Assembly: GCA_029250385.1 (NCBI GenBank)
Contig: JAQXFJ010000341.1
Span: 1-5,529, forward strand
Source: Candidatus Poseidoniaceae archaeon
Lineage (GTDB): Archaea > Thermoplasmatota > Poseidoniia > Poseidoniales > Poseidoniaceae
Reading direction: 5' to 3'
Length of the DNA: 5,529 nt
The translations under genes and the position numbers were made by a program. Positions 1 to 4,871 of the stretch are shown one piece after another. Below the pieces are notes generated by a model, which was not told the origin of the DNA, ran no database searches, and was given only the letters and a program-made list of their open reading frames with translations. Within the stretch, counting starts at the first letter, position 1. Every line of letters starts with the position of its first letter.

Positions 1-349
1 CTCTAGCATGCATCCATTCCCCCTGGGTTGGGCAGCGAATTTCCCAATTTACAAAATCACCATCTAGAGCTGCAAGACTTTCCTTAAGGGAATCATTAAC
101 CATGGCGATAATCACTGACAATCTTTCAGAATTCCAGACAGTTTCATCACCCAATGCTATTTTGCTATCTAAGAGGCTTGACAATTGTTGATTGCTTAAC
201 GAATTTTTCATGATATAAAATTCTGGACATCTGACTTCATGACAAGGCCGTTGGCCCGCATATATCCATCCGCCTTTTGATTCTCCGACAAAAACCGATC
301 CTGCACCGATTTTTGAGAATTTAAGTCCGGCTATTTCCAAAGATGACAT
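1..349 (-). CDS. FGE/SUMF1-like (formylglycine-generating enzyme fold) domain protein, 3' part outside window
   Basis: This is the N-terminal 116 residues of a protein that continues past the left edge. The frame is open from ATG at 349-347 to base 1. The order of features matches the start of the FGE-sulfatase (SUMF1) domain. A glycine/phenylalanine entry (FSKIGAGSVFVGES, residues 11-24) comes first. A block RPCHEVRCPEFYI (34-46) with SNQQL (52-56) is the equivalent of the family's 'RPxHxVxVxxFyi...VTNxqy'. WEIRCPTQGEWMHAR (102-116) is the equivalent of the 'RLPTEAEWEYAAR' signature. The family includes true sulfatase activators (Cys to formylglycine) and many members with other or no catalytic roles. 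The catalytic cysteines lie in the C-terminal half, which is not visible, so activity cannot be judged. There is no signal peptide. The start lies 8 bases after the stop of the glutaredoxin/GST gene, preceded by GGGAT, which suggests translation from a shared mRNA. Family assignment is fairly secure; function is open. Confidence 0.72.
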   Translation of the reverse strand, partial: MSSLEIAGLKFSKIGAGSVFVGESKGGWIYAGQRPCHEVRCPEFYIMKNSLSNQQLSSLLDSKIALGDETVWNSERLSVIIAMVNDSLKESLAALDGDFVNWEIRCPTQGEWMHAR

Positions 350-357
350 GTGAATCC

Positions 358-1047
358 CTAGTTTAGTAAATCGTTCATTCGATTATACCAAGCAATCCCG
401 TTTTTGTGATCCTCTAGCATAGCGAATTGTGGGAAAGGAGAAATTGATCGCATGTAGCCGAATACAGAGAAATCTACAATACTTGGCCCGCTGCCGCCAA
501 AGAAATTTTTTCCTTGATGCTCATCAGTGAACTCAGTAAGTAAATCATGCCAAAGTTGCTTAGGCTTTCGCCCGTCTTTTTTAACGCGCTTTTTAGCAAT
601 TATCCCCCACATTATAGGAAAGCCTGCCCAAGCGTATAGGCGCTTGGAAATGAAACCAAATTCTTCCAGTTTGGATATTCTTGTTGTGGTTTTGAATGCG
701 GAGCCTAATGTGCCATACAAAATTGGGACCGTGGCTTTAGACATCTTTTGGTCTGACCAATCGAGCCATTTTGATGTACGTTCCTGTGCTGATACATTTA
801 GTAGTTTATTTTCATTATAGTGCTCATCAATGAATTTCATAATCGGTGTTGAATCAACATGATGAGTGCCTGTTTCATCGGTAAAGACGGGTACTTTGCC
901 CCATCCATCAGTAAACGATACCGCTTTTTTTATTTTCAATCCATTAACCGCAATGAGATCTACATCTAATTGTAAATATTCGATAAGTCCCCTTACTTTC
1001 CAACAAAATGGGCAAGTATGCAACATGTGCAGTGTTGCTTTTGACAT
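358..1047 (-). CDS. Glutaredoxin/GST-fold protein, prostaglandin E synthase 2 (PTGES2)-like
   Basis: A 229-residue soluble protein. Residues 1-76 form a thioredoxin/glutaredoxin fold with a redox CPFC motif at 12-15 (context HTCPFCWKVRGLIEY). The cis-proline segment is KVPVF (51-55), followed by VDSTPI (64-69), where GST-like proteins hold the gamma-glutamyl group of a thiol cofactor. Residues 87-227 are an all-helical GST C-terminal domain. Its segment FFGGSGPSIVDFSVFGYMRS (182-201) closely resembles the 'FMGGxxPxLADLAVYGVLR' segment of membrane-associated prostaglandin E synthase 2, and the WLDW (94-97) and ISKRL (133-137) segments also fit that subfamily. Unlike the human enzyme it has no N-terminal membrane or targeting extension. 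The likely role is thiol-dependent redox or isomerase chemistry; a prostaglandin substrate is not expected in a prokaryote. It is the middle gene of a minus-strand run, 25 bases after the Trp-rich gene and 8 bases before the FGE-like gene. The subfamily is fairly certain, the substrate unknown. Confidence 0.85.
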   Translation of the reverse strand: MSKATLHMLHTCPFCWKVRGLIEYLQLDVDLIAVNGLKIKKAVSFTDGWGKVPVFTDETGTHHVDSTPIMKFIDEHYNENKLLNVSAQERTSKWLDWSDQKMSKATVPILYGTLGSAFKTTTRISKLEEFGFISKRLYAWAGFPIMWGIIAKKRVKKDGRKPKQLWHDLLTEFTDEHQGKNFFGGSGPSIVDFSVFGYMRSISPFPQFAMLEDHKNGIAWYNRMNDLLN

Positions 1048-1072
1048 ATCCTAGCCTGTAACGGGACACTAT

Positions 1073-1408
1073 TCAATCCTTGTCTGCGGAATCGAGTACA
1101 GGTTTCCATCCCGTTTTCCAAAATTCAAGGTCATCTAGCCATCTAAGCCATTCTTGATCTGTGCTTGATAAAAGCCTGAACGCTCGGCTTTCTAGAGCTT
1201 CTTTATTTATGTTGGATAGAGAACCGTTATCAAAACATTCTTGCCACTCGACTTGCATTTGTCTAATCCTTCGCTTAGCCTCTTCTGGATTATCGAAATT
1301 ACGTTCACACATATCTCTAAGCTCAAGTAGCCAAGTTCGACCGTCTTTCATTATTGGCTCAATGACTCTACGAGCCGACTTAGGTTTTGAAAACGGCCAC
1401 CAGCCCAT
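1073..1408 (-). CDS. Hypothetical Trp-rich small protein
   Basis: A 111-residue protein that I do not recognise. It begins MGWWPFSKPKSARR and carries eight tryptophans (residues 3, 4, 26, 55, 87, 90, 97 and 101), an unusually high share. The middle is charged and probably helical (residues 33-56 rich in E, R and Q). A second helical stretch from about 70 to 96 ends in WLRWLDDLEFWKTGW. No transmembrane segment, signal peptide, metal-binding cysteine cluster or known catalytic motif is visible; the only cysteines are at 34 and 58. The aromatic N-terminus next to basic residues could be a membrane-surface or protein-docking element, but that is a guess. The start ATG (1408-1406) has AGGGG five bases upstream on the minus strand. 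It is the first gene of a co-directional run with the glutaredoxin/GST and FGE-like genes. Coding status is supported by its position, start signal and lack of a competing frame. Confidence 0.6.
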   Translation of the reverse strand: MGWWPFSKPKSARRVIEPIMKDGRTWLLELRDMCERNFDNPEEAKRRIRQMQVEWQECFDNGSLSNINKEALESRAFRLLSSTDQEWLRWLDDLEFWKTGWKPVLDSADKD

Positions 1409-1510
1409 GTTAGCCCCTATTGGTCTTAGTTATTGAATATGGTTCAAAGTATGAAAAACTCTTATTGTCAACCTATCCATTTCAAGTGAAAGGGTTAGGT
1501 GAGGGAACTA
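1409..1510. promoter_or_regulatory. Divergent promoter region between the Trp-rich gene and rlmH
   Basis: This 102-base gap separates two divergent gene runs, so it must hold promoters for both. Read on the minus strand, an A/T stretch (ATATTCAATAAC, 1440-1429) is centred about 26 bases upstream of the ATG at 1408, the usual archaeal TATA-box distance for a leaderless or very short-leader transcript. On the plus strand the best candidate is GAAAAACTCTTATTG (1453-1467), a purine-rich BRE-like start followed by a weak TATA-like core. It would place the transcript start near 1490, leaving a leader of about 20 bases with the GGTTAGGT and GAGGG purine signals. Neither box matches the archaeal consensus well, so the positions are tentative. 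Confidence 0.35.
1493..1505 (+). promoter_or_regulatory. Leader motif GGTTAGGT plus GAGGG ribosome-binding-like site of rlmH
   Basis: GGTTAGGT (1493-1500) runs into GAGGG (1501-1505), six bases before the ATG at 1511. The purine-rich GAGGG sits at a normal Shine-Dalgarno distance for that ATG and overlaps the alternative GTG start at 1499. It therefore argues for translation from 1511. The same eight bases occur at the same distance from the start of the adenosyltransferase gene (3671-3678). Confidence 0.45.
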
Positions 1511-1939
1511 ATGGGCCGCATAACACTTCATCTTCACGGCCAAGCCAAAGAGCGTTCTTACCGTGATATGTTGGAAATTTACTCACAACGGTTAAGCCTT
1601 AAAAATATCAAAATAACAGCCCACTCGGCAAAAAAACCCGTACAACAATATTACGGGGAGATCAACAAAAACGCAATTTTATTTATCCTAGATGAAGATG
1701 GAGAACAATATACTTCCCGACAATTTGCAGAGTTGGTAAAAAGATGGTCTATTGCTTCAGAGGATATTAATTTGGCAATTGGGCCAGTAGACGGATGGCA
1801 GCAAATTAATCACGCTCCCAAGCAAATAATTTCGCTTGCTAAAATGACCATGCCGCACGAACTTGCAGCAGTGGTTTTAGCCGAGCAAGTTTACCGTGCA
1901 ACAGAAATTATCAAGGGGACAAAATACCACCGTGATTGA
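1511..1939 (+). CDS. rlmH: 23S rRNA (pseudouridine-N3)-methyltransferase RlmH
   Basis: A 142-residue SPOUT-class methyltransferase that uses S-adenosylmethionine to methylate N3 of the pseudouridine in helix 69 of large-subunit rRNA (position 1915 in E. coli) on the assembled ribosome. Visible family segments are ILDEDGEQYTSRQFAEL (59-75), matching the 'LDxxGxxxxSxxxA' block; LAIGPVDGW (88-96), the SAM-binding knot loop; SLAKMTMPHELAAVVLAEQV (108-127) with YRA; and the C-terminal YHRD (139-142), which ends the protein as in E. coli RlmH (YHRE). Length is close to the 155 residues of E. coli. The SAM loop reads IGPVDG where bacterial enzymes usually have IGGPEG. I chose ATG 1511 over the in-frame GTG at 1499: it gives an N-terminus (MGRITLHLHG) that aligns with the family, and GAGGG lies at the right distance. 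It is first in the plus-strand run, 45 bases before the membrane-TPR gene. Confidence 0.9.
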   Translation: MGRITLHLHGQAKERSYRDMLEIYSQRLSLKNIKITAHSAKKPVQQYYGEINKNAILFILDEDGEQYTSRQFAELVKRWSIASEDINLAIGPVDGWQQINHAPKQIISLAKMTMPHELAAVVLAEQVYRATEIIKGTKYHRD

Positions 1940-1984
1940 GCAAATACTCAAAGCAGAGCGTTACATGCATTGGTTTGAGAGGCC

Positions 1985-2731
1985 ATGATACTAGAAGATT
2001 CTACAGTAGTTTGGTTGTTACTTGGATTTGAATTAGGGATTTCCATAATTTTAATTCTCGGGTCTAAAAGCCAACCTTTTCCGACTCCTGCTAGAAGATT
2101 TGGATTGTTTATATTGATGGTTTGCAGTTTGCTATTGTTAGGTCAATCAGCACCAAACCCAACTAGCCTAGAAGCTCATTTGGCAATTCTCTCTGTGTTT
2201 GGAGCGTTTGGACTGGTAAGCGGAATAAATTTGATGCTGAGGACTAGACGTGAAGTACTGGTTGCTCCCATGTCAGGTTTCATGTTCTGTGTAGGAGTCA
2301 CAGGATTGATTACTCAAACCTGGGACGAGCTAAATAAATTTGAACACTGGGCCGGCTTTTTGGCGCTTGTAGTACTAGCAGGGGGTCAAACTTGGTTGGT
2401 GTTCAGAGGCTTGCTAATTGGCAGATTACCACTAGCTTGGAGCCAAGCCGGGATGGTCGCTTTACACAAGGGACAATTGCGCGGACCTCACGGCGCAATC
2501 GAATGTTTTGAGAAGGCGTGGGACGCCGAAGAAGAACATCTAAACCCAATGGCTTATTCTGCTCTTAGTAAAATATTCCAAGCGTTAGAGGAGACAGATA
2601 AAGCAGCCCATTGGAACGAATTATTCCTTGAGTCAGGTGGCAATGATTCAGTGGCTGATGAATGGTTGACTGCAATAGATGATTGCTTGAATAATATGCG
2701 GTTTGCAGCAGCCCATGGTGAAAGCGAATAA
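1985..2731 (+). CDS. Five-helix membrane protein with C-terminal TPR-like domain
   Basis: A 248-residue protein of unknown function. Five hydrophobic segments fill the first 60 percent: about 7-26, 38-55, 63-85, 91-111 and 121-141. The loop after helix 1 and the loop after helix 3 (RTRRE, 86-90) are basic. After helix 5 comes RGLLIGR and a soluble tail of about 100 residues. Residues 150-180 (AWSQAGMVALHKG...GAIECFEKAW) have the Trp/Gly/Ala spacing of a tetratricopeptide repeat, and 188-213 (AYSALSKIFQALEETDKAAHW) looks like a second one. Such a tail usually binds partner proteins, here probably in the cytoplasm by the positive-inside rule. ATG 1985 is the first start after an in-frame TGA at 1976-1978 and has GAGAGG just upstream. 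It follows rlmH by 45 bases, so co-transcription is likely, but no functional link is evident. I do not recognise a named family. Confidence 0.75.
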   Translation: MILEDSTVVWLLLGFELGISIILILGSKSQPFPTPARRFGLFILMVCSLLLLGQSAPNPTSLEAHLAILSVFGAFGLVSGINLMLRTRREVLVAPMSGFMFCVGVTGLITQTWDELNKFEHWAGFLALVVLAGGQTWLVFRGLLIGRLPLAWSQAGMVALHKGQLRGPHGAIECFEKAWDAEEEHLNPMAYSALSKIFQALEETDKAAHWNELFLESGGNDSVADEWLTAIDDCLNNMRFAAAHGESE

Positions 2732-2819
2732 TGCCGCTTTAAGTAACTTTTAATGCATATTACGCCGAAAGGTAGCATTTTAGCGATTGTTTTATGTATT
2801 TCAAAGTCGATATATAACC
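2732..2819 (+). promoter_or_regulatory. Intergenic region with T-tracts and a TATA-like box for the small membrane gene
   Basis: This 88-base gap is long compared with others in the plus-strand run. It begins with T-rich stretches (CTTTT at 2747-2751, CATTTTAG near 2776-2783) that could end the upstream transcript, as T-runs do in euryarchaea. It then holds TTTATGTA (2791-2798), close to the euryarchaeal TATA box. This box is centred about 26 bases before the ATG at 2820, which fits a leaderless start. There is no good Shine-Dalgarno sequence before that ATG, in agreement with this reading. Both assignments are inferred from position and base composition alone. Confidence 0.4.
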
Positions 2820-3125
2820 ATGAGAAACAACAATACGCGGAAGAGTATCAAACAAATCTCACCGTTACTGGTGGCAATTTTAGGAATTTGGTTTGTGGCA
2901 AACCTAGCCTCTCAACTTGTCTTCATATCAATTCATGGTAGCCCGTATGATGGCGTTGCGATGTTAATGTCACTTGGACCAATCTATATTGCGATTTTAA
3001 TTGCTGAAGCAATACTTTGGGTTTGGGTGCTATTTTACGGGGCATACAAAACCTATAATCACATAATATCAACCAACTCATCCGGTATTTCTGGCAATGG
3101 ACAAATGGTTACTAAATCAACATAA
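2820..3125 (+). CDS. Small two-helix membrane protein, hypothetical
   Basis: A 101-residue protein with a basic, Asn-rich N-terminus (MRNNNTRKSIKQ). A hydrophobic helix spans about 13-38, a short loop HGSPYDGVAMLMSLG follows at 39-53, and a second helix rich in Ile, Leu and Trp spans about 54-76. The tail is Ser/Gly/Asn-rich and polar (77-101). The positive charges at the N-terminus and the two helices predict both ends in the cytoplasm. No catalytic motif is present and I do not recognise the family. An in-frame TTG at 2787 would add 11 residues (FYVFQSRYIT after the start). I prefer ATG 2820 because the basic N-terminus then directly precedes helix 1 and a TATA-like box lies 26 bases upstream. 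It lies between the membrane-TPR gene and the DUF2203 gene on the same strand. Confidence 0.6.
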   Translation: MRNNNTRKSIKQISPLLVAILGIWFVANLASQLVFISIHGSPYDGVAMLMSLGPIYIAILIAEAILWVWVLFYGAYKTYNHIISTNSSGISGNGQMVTKST

Positions 3126-3176
3126 ACGATTCAATATTATCGATGTATTCAAGACCCTTCTCGTCAAAAGCCGTTT

Positions 3177-3662
3177 GTGTCTGATACTTCTGAAGCACCA
3201 ATATATTCTGGTAGGCCTATGTCTGTCACGGATTTGCTTAACCATGAAACAGCAATCGACAAAATTCCCAGTGGAGCAAAAATAGTAACCATAGAAGAAG
3301 CAAGAAATGGATTAAAAAAAGCCGCTAGATGTTTGGCAGAACTTCAATCAATTAGTGATATATCGGGGGATTTGACCGAAGAATTAGACATCATTTTGGA
3401 GAGCTATGATTCAAAACATGACCATGTTACAGAGATCGCCGACTATCTAGCTACAATGATACAATCGTGGCATGGCGTGGTTAAACGATTGGAATCTACT
3501 GGCGCTCGAATGGCTTGCTTAGAGCTTGGCAGACTTGAATGGTACGGCGTTGTCGACGAGAAAGTGGTGCAATATTCTTGGTGCAGTGGTGAAGAAGACA
3601 TAGAGTGGTATCATGAATTAAACTCAAGTTTTCTGTCCCGCAAACCACTCATAGAAGCATAA
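3177..3662 (+). CDS. DUF2203 family protein
   Basis: A 161-residue soluble protein (from GTG 3177) that matches the uncharacterised DUF2203 family. The family's N-terminal 'TxEEA' helix start is at 38-42 (IVTIEEARNGL). A long charged helical middle follows (43-112). The hallmark C-terminal block is ELGRLEWYGVVDEKVVQYSW (116-135), then CSGEEDIEWYHEL and FLSRKPL (152-158), equivalent to the family's 'GLVDFPxxxxgrxVxLCWxxGExxixyWHexxxGFxgRqPL'. No biochemical function is established for the family. The start is uncertain. GTG 3177 gives a 37-residue lead before the domain, while the in-frame ATG at 3219 (residue 15), preceded by GGTAGG, gives a 147-residue protein. The lead is not part of the usual domain and shows no signal peptide. 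The gene ends 26 bases before the adenosyltransferase start, so the two are probably co-transcribed. Family assignment is strong; function is unknown. Confidence 0.82.
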   Translation: MSDTSEAPIYSGRPMSVTDLLNHETAIDKIPSGAKIVTIEEARNGLKKAARCLAELQSISDISGDLTEELDIILESYDSKHDHVTEIADYLATMIQSWHGVVKRLESTGARMACLELGRLEWYGVVDEKVVQYSWCSGEEDIEWYHELNSSFLSRKPLIEA

Positions 3663-3670
3663 CTTCGGAT

Positions 3671-3684
3671 GGTTAGGTCGGGTG
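3671..3684 (+). promoter_or_regulatory. Leader motif GGTTAGGT upstream of the adenosyltransferase start
   Basis: GGTTAGGT (3671-3678), followed by CGGGTG, lies in the 26-base gap after the DUF2203 stop. Its first base is 18 bases before ATG 3689, exactly the offset of the identical eight bases before the rlmH ATG. The trailing GGGTG is a weak Shine-Dalgarno match close to the start. It could be a translation-enhancing leader element or chance. Confidence 0.35.
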
Positions 3685-3688
3685 TGTT

Positions 3689-4387
3689 ATGGTTCGAATT
3701 AATCGTGTTTATACTGGAACTGGAGATGATGGCTCCTCTGCATTTGTTGATGGCTCGAGGCACCGTAAATCTCACCTAAGGTTTGTCGCAGTTGGTACCT
3801 GTGACGAATTAAATTCAATCGTTGGCTTGATCAGAAGAGAGTGTAAAGTCTTACCAAGCCATGCAGACGGGGGTTCGAGTGCGACTATTGGCCGAATTCA
3901 GAATATTGCTGAGTCTGCACTAGATCGGATACAAAATGAATTATTTGATTTGGGTGCTGAATTGGCTTGTGAACCTGATAAATTACCTGAATATATGCAG
4001 TTAATTGATTCGAATCAATGCGACAGCCTAACAGGAGAAATGGATGCTTGGTTAGAACAACTTGATCCATTAACCAGTTTTATTTTACCAACGGGAGCAG
4101 GTCCTGAACCAATAATTCATTTGGCTAGGACCGTAACCAGGCGCTTGGAGCGGGGCTTAATTGCGATTGAAGATGAGGAAGGTACAGAATCGGTAAGAAA
4201 GGTCGCTAAAGTCTATGTTAATCGTCTCTCTGACTGGTTTTTTGTGTTCGCTAGATGGGTTACTAAAAATATGGGTGAAGAGGAGACTCTTTGGACGCCT
4301 TTAGGAAAACGTGGAGAGTCTTCTAATGTCGCCAATATGATTAGAAAGATTGGTTCAAACGACGCTGATTATGATAATTTAGACTAA
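3689..4387 (+). CDS. PduO-type ATP:cob(I)alamin adenosyltransferase
   Basis: A 232-residue enzyme that transfers the adenosyl group of ATP to cob(I)alamin, making the coenzyme B12 used by enzymes such as methylmalonyl-CoA mutase or class II ribonucleotide reductase. Family motifs appear in order: the ATP-binding YTGTGDDGSSAF (8-19), GTCDELNSIVGLIR (36-49), IQNELFDLGAELA (81-93), FILPTG (131-136), HLARTVTRRLER (144-155) and YVNRLSDWFFVFARW (176-190). Arg147, Arg151, Arg152 and Glu154 occupy the places of residues mutated in human MMAB (cblB) disease, so the active site looks intact. FILPTG replaces the usual 'FilPGG'. About 42 residues follow the last motif, which makes the protein longer than the usual 180-200 residues; this tail (LWTPLGKRGE onward) is polar and probably flexible. 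The gene lies 26 bases after the DUF2203 gene, and its last 9 bases overlap the convergent Nudix gene. Assignment is strong; no other cobalamin gene is in view. Confidence 0.93.
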   Translation: MVRINRVYTGTGDDGSSAFVDGSRHRKSHLRFVAVGTCDELNSIVGLIRRECKVLPSHADGGSSATIGRIQNIAESALDRIQNELFDLGAELACEPDKLPEYMQLIDSNQCDSLTGEMDAWLEQLDPLTSFILPTGAGPEPIIHLARTVTRRLERGLIAIEDEEGTESVRKVAKVYVNRLSDWFFVFARWVTKNMGEEETLWTPLGKRGESSNVANMIRKIGSNDADYDNLD

Positions 4388-4789
4388 GCCGATACGGTCA
4401 GCAAATGACTTGGCCTTGGTAAGAGTGCCTTTTGTCTCATCATGAGTGGCCATTTCAATTGCCAACTCCCAATCAAGCCACATGTAGCGATGGTGTTCTT
4501 TGGACAATTTTACGGTTATTCTTTCAGTGGTGGCTAAAAACCAAAAAACCTGTTTTTTAGTTAATCTGCCCTTTTGCTTGAAACTATAAGTTGTTTTTTC
4601 TTCAAACCCGTCAATAAATTCTATTGCCGAAATACCAGTTTCTTCAATCAACTCTCTTGCAGCAGTAGCCTTTCTGTCACTATCAAAGTCTTCTACGTGC
4701 CCCTTTGGCAGATCCCAATGTCCTTGTGGATATTGCAGTAATAAAACCGTCCCAAAATTCACTAGGACAACACCACAAGAGGTTTCCAT
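4379..4789 (-). CDS. Nudix hydrolase, Ap4A hydrolase (bis(5'-nucleosyl)-tetraphosphatase)-like
   Basis: A 136-residue Nudix protein, the usual length for the small Ap4A-type branch, which splits diadenosine tetraphosphate and related dinucleotides with Mg2+. The N-terminus ETSCGVVLVNFGTVLLLQ (2-19) is the first beta-strand pair. HWDLPKGHVE (24-33) leads into the Nudix box, and the AREL-IEETGI half (44-53) is intact, with Arg45, Glu46, Glu49 and Glu50. KEHHRYMWLDWELAIEMAT (97-115) and the following TLTKAKSF match the Ap4A-type C-terminal 'EHxxxxWlxxeeA...lxxA' block. The box is 24 residues long instead of 23, and an Asp (36) stands where the first conserved Glu is expected, so substrate choice or metal binding may differ. 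The stop codon region overlaps the end of the convergent adenosyltransferase gene by 9 bases, and the start is divergent from the DHH gene. The superfamily is certain; Ap4A as substrate is likely but not shown. Confidence 0.9.
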   Translation of the reverse strand: METSCGVVLVNFGTVLLLQYPQGHWDLPKGHVEDFDSDRKATAARELIEETGISAIEFIDGFEEKTTYSFKQKGRLTKKQVFWFLATTERITVKLSKEHHRYMWLDWELAIEMATHDETKGTLTKAKSFADRIGLV

Positions 4790-4871
4790 ACTAAGCCCAG
4801 CATGTAGTTAGTCAAGTTATTTACGCAAGTTACTGCGAAAATACTTCAATCTAGTTGTTCGAGTTCCACAT
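4790..4871. promoter_or_regulatory. Divergent promoter region between the Nudix and DHH genes
   Basis: This 82-base gap drives genes in both directions. On the plus strand GCGAAAATACTT (4835-4846) has a BRE-like GCGAAA followed by a TATA-like ATACTT, centred about 28 bases before ATG 4872. On the minus strand GCGTAAATAACTT (4826-4814) has the same design, centred about 30 bases before the Nudix ATG at 4789. Both spacings fit archaeal promoters with leaderless or very short-leader transcripts, and neither gene has a good Shine-Dalgarno sequence. The seven bases CAAGTTA occur twice here (4813-4819 and 4826-4832), which may be chance. Confidence 0.42.

Noticed and set aside
527..820. Open frame of 97 codons on the plus strand
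   Set aside because: It lies entirely inside the minus-strand glutaredoxin/GST gene, which has clear family motifs; the plus-strand product has no recognisable feature.
866..1054. Open frame of 62 codons on the plus strand
   Set aside because: It is antisense to the CPFC-containing N-terminal domain of the glutaredoxin/GST gene and shows no motif or start signal.
1161..1436. Open frame of 91 codons on the plus strand
   Set aside because: It is antisense to the Trp-rich gene. The minus-strand frame fits the co-directional spacing and has a start signal, whereas this product is Ser/Leu-rich and shapeless.
2554..2778. Open frame of 74 codons on the minus strand
   Set aside because: It mostly covers the TPR-like tail of the membrane protein in antisense and has no motif.
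2753..3285. Two 62-codon plus-strand frames (2753-2941 and 3097-3285)
   Set aside because: Both overlap the small membrane gene or the DUF2203 gene in another frame. Their products lack the helices or domain seen in the chosen frames.
3885..4070. Open frame of 61 codons on the minus strand
   Set aside because: It lies inside the adenosyltransferase gene, which has a continuous set of family motifs on the plus strand.
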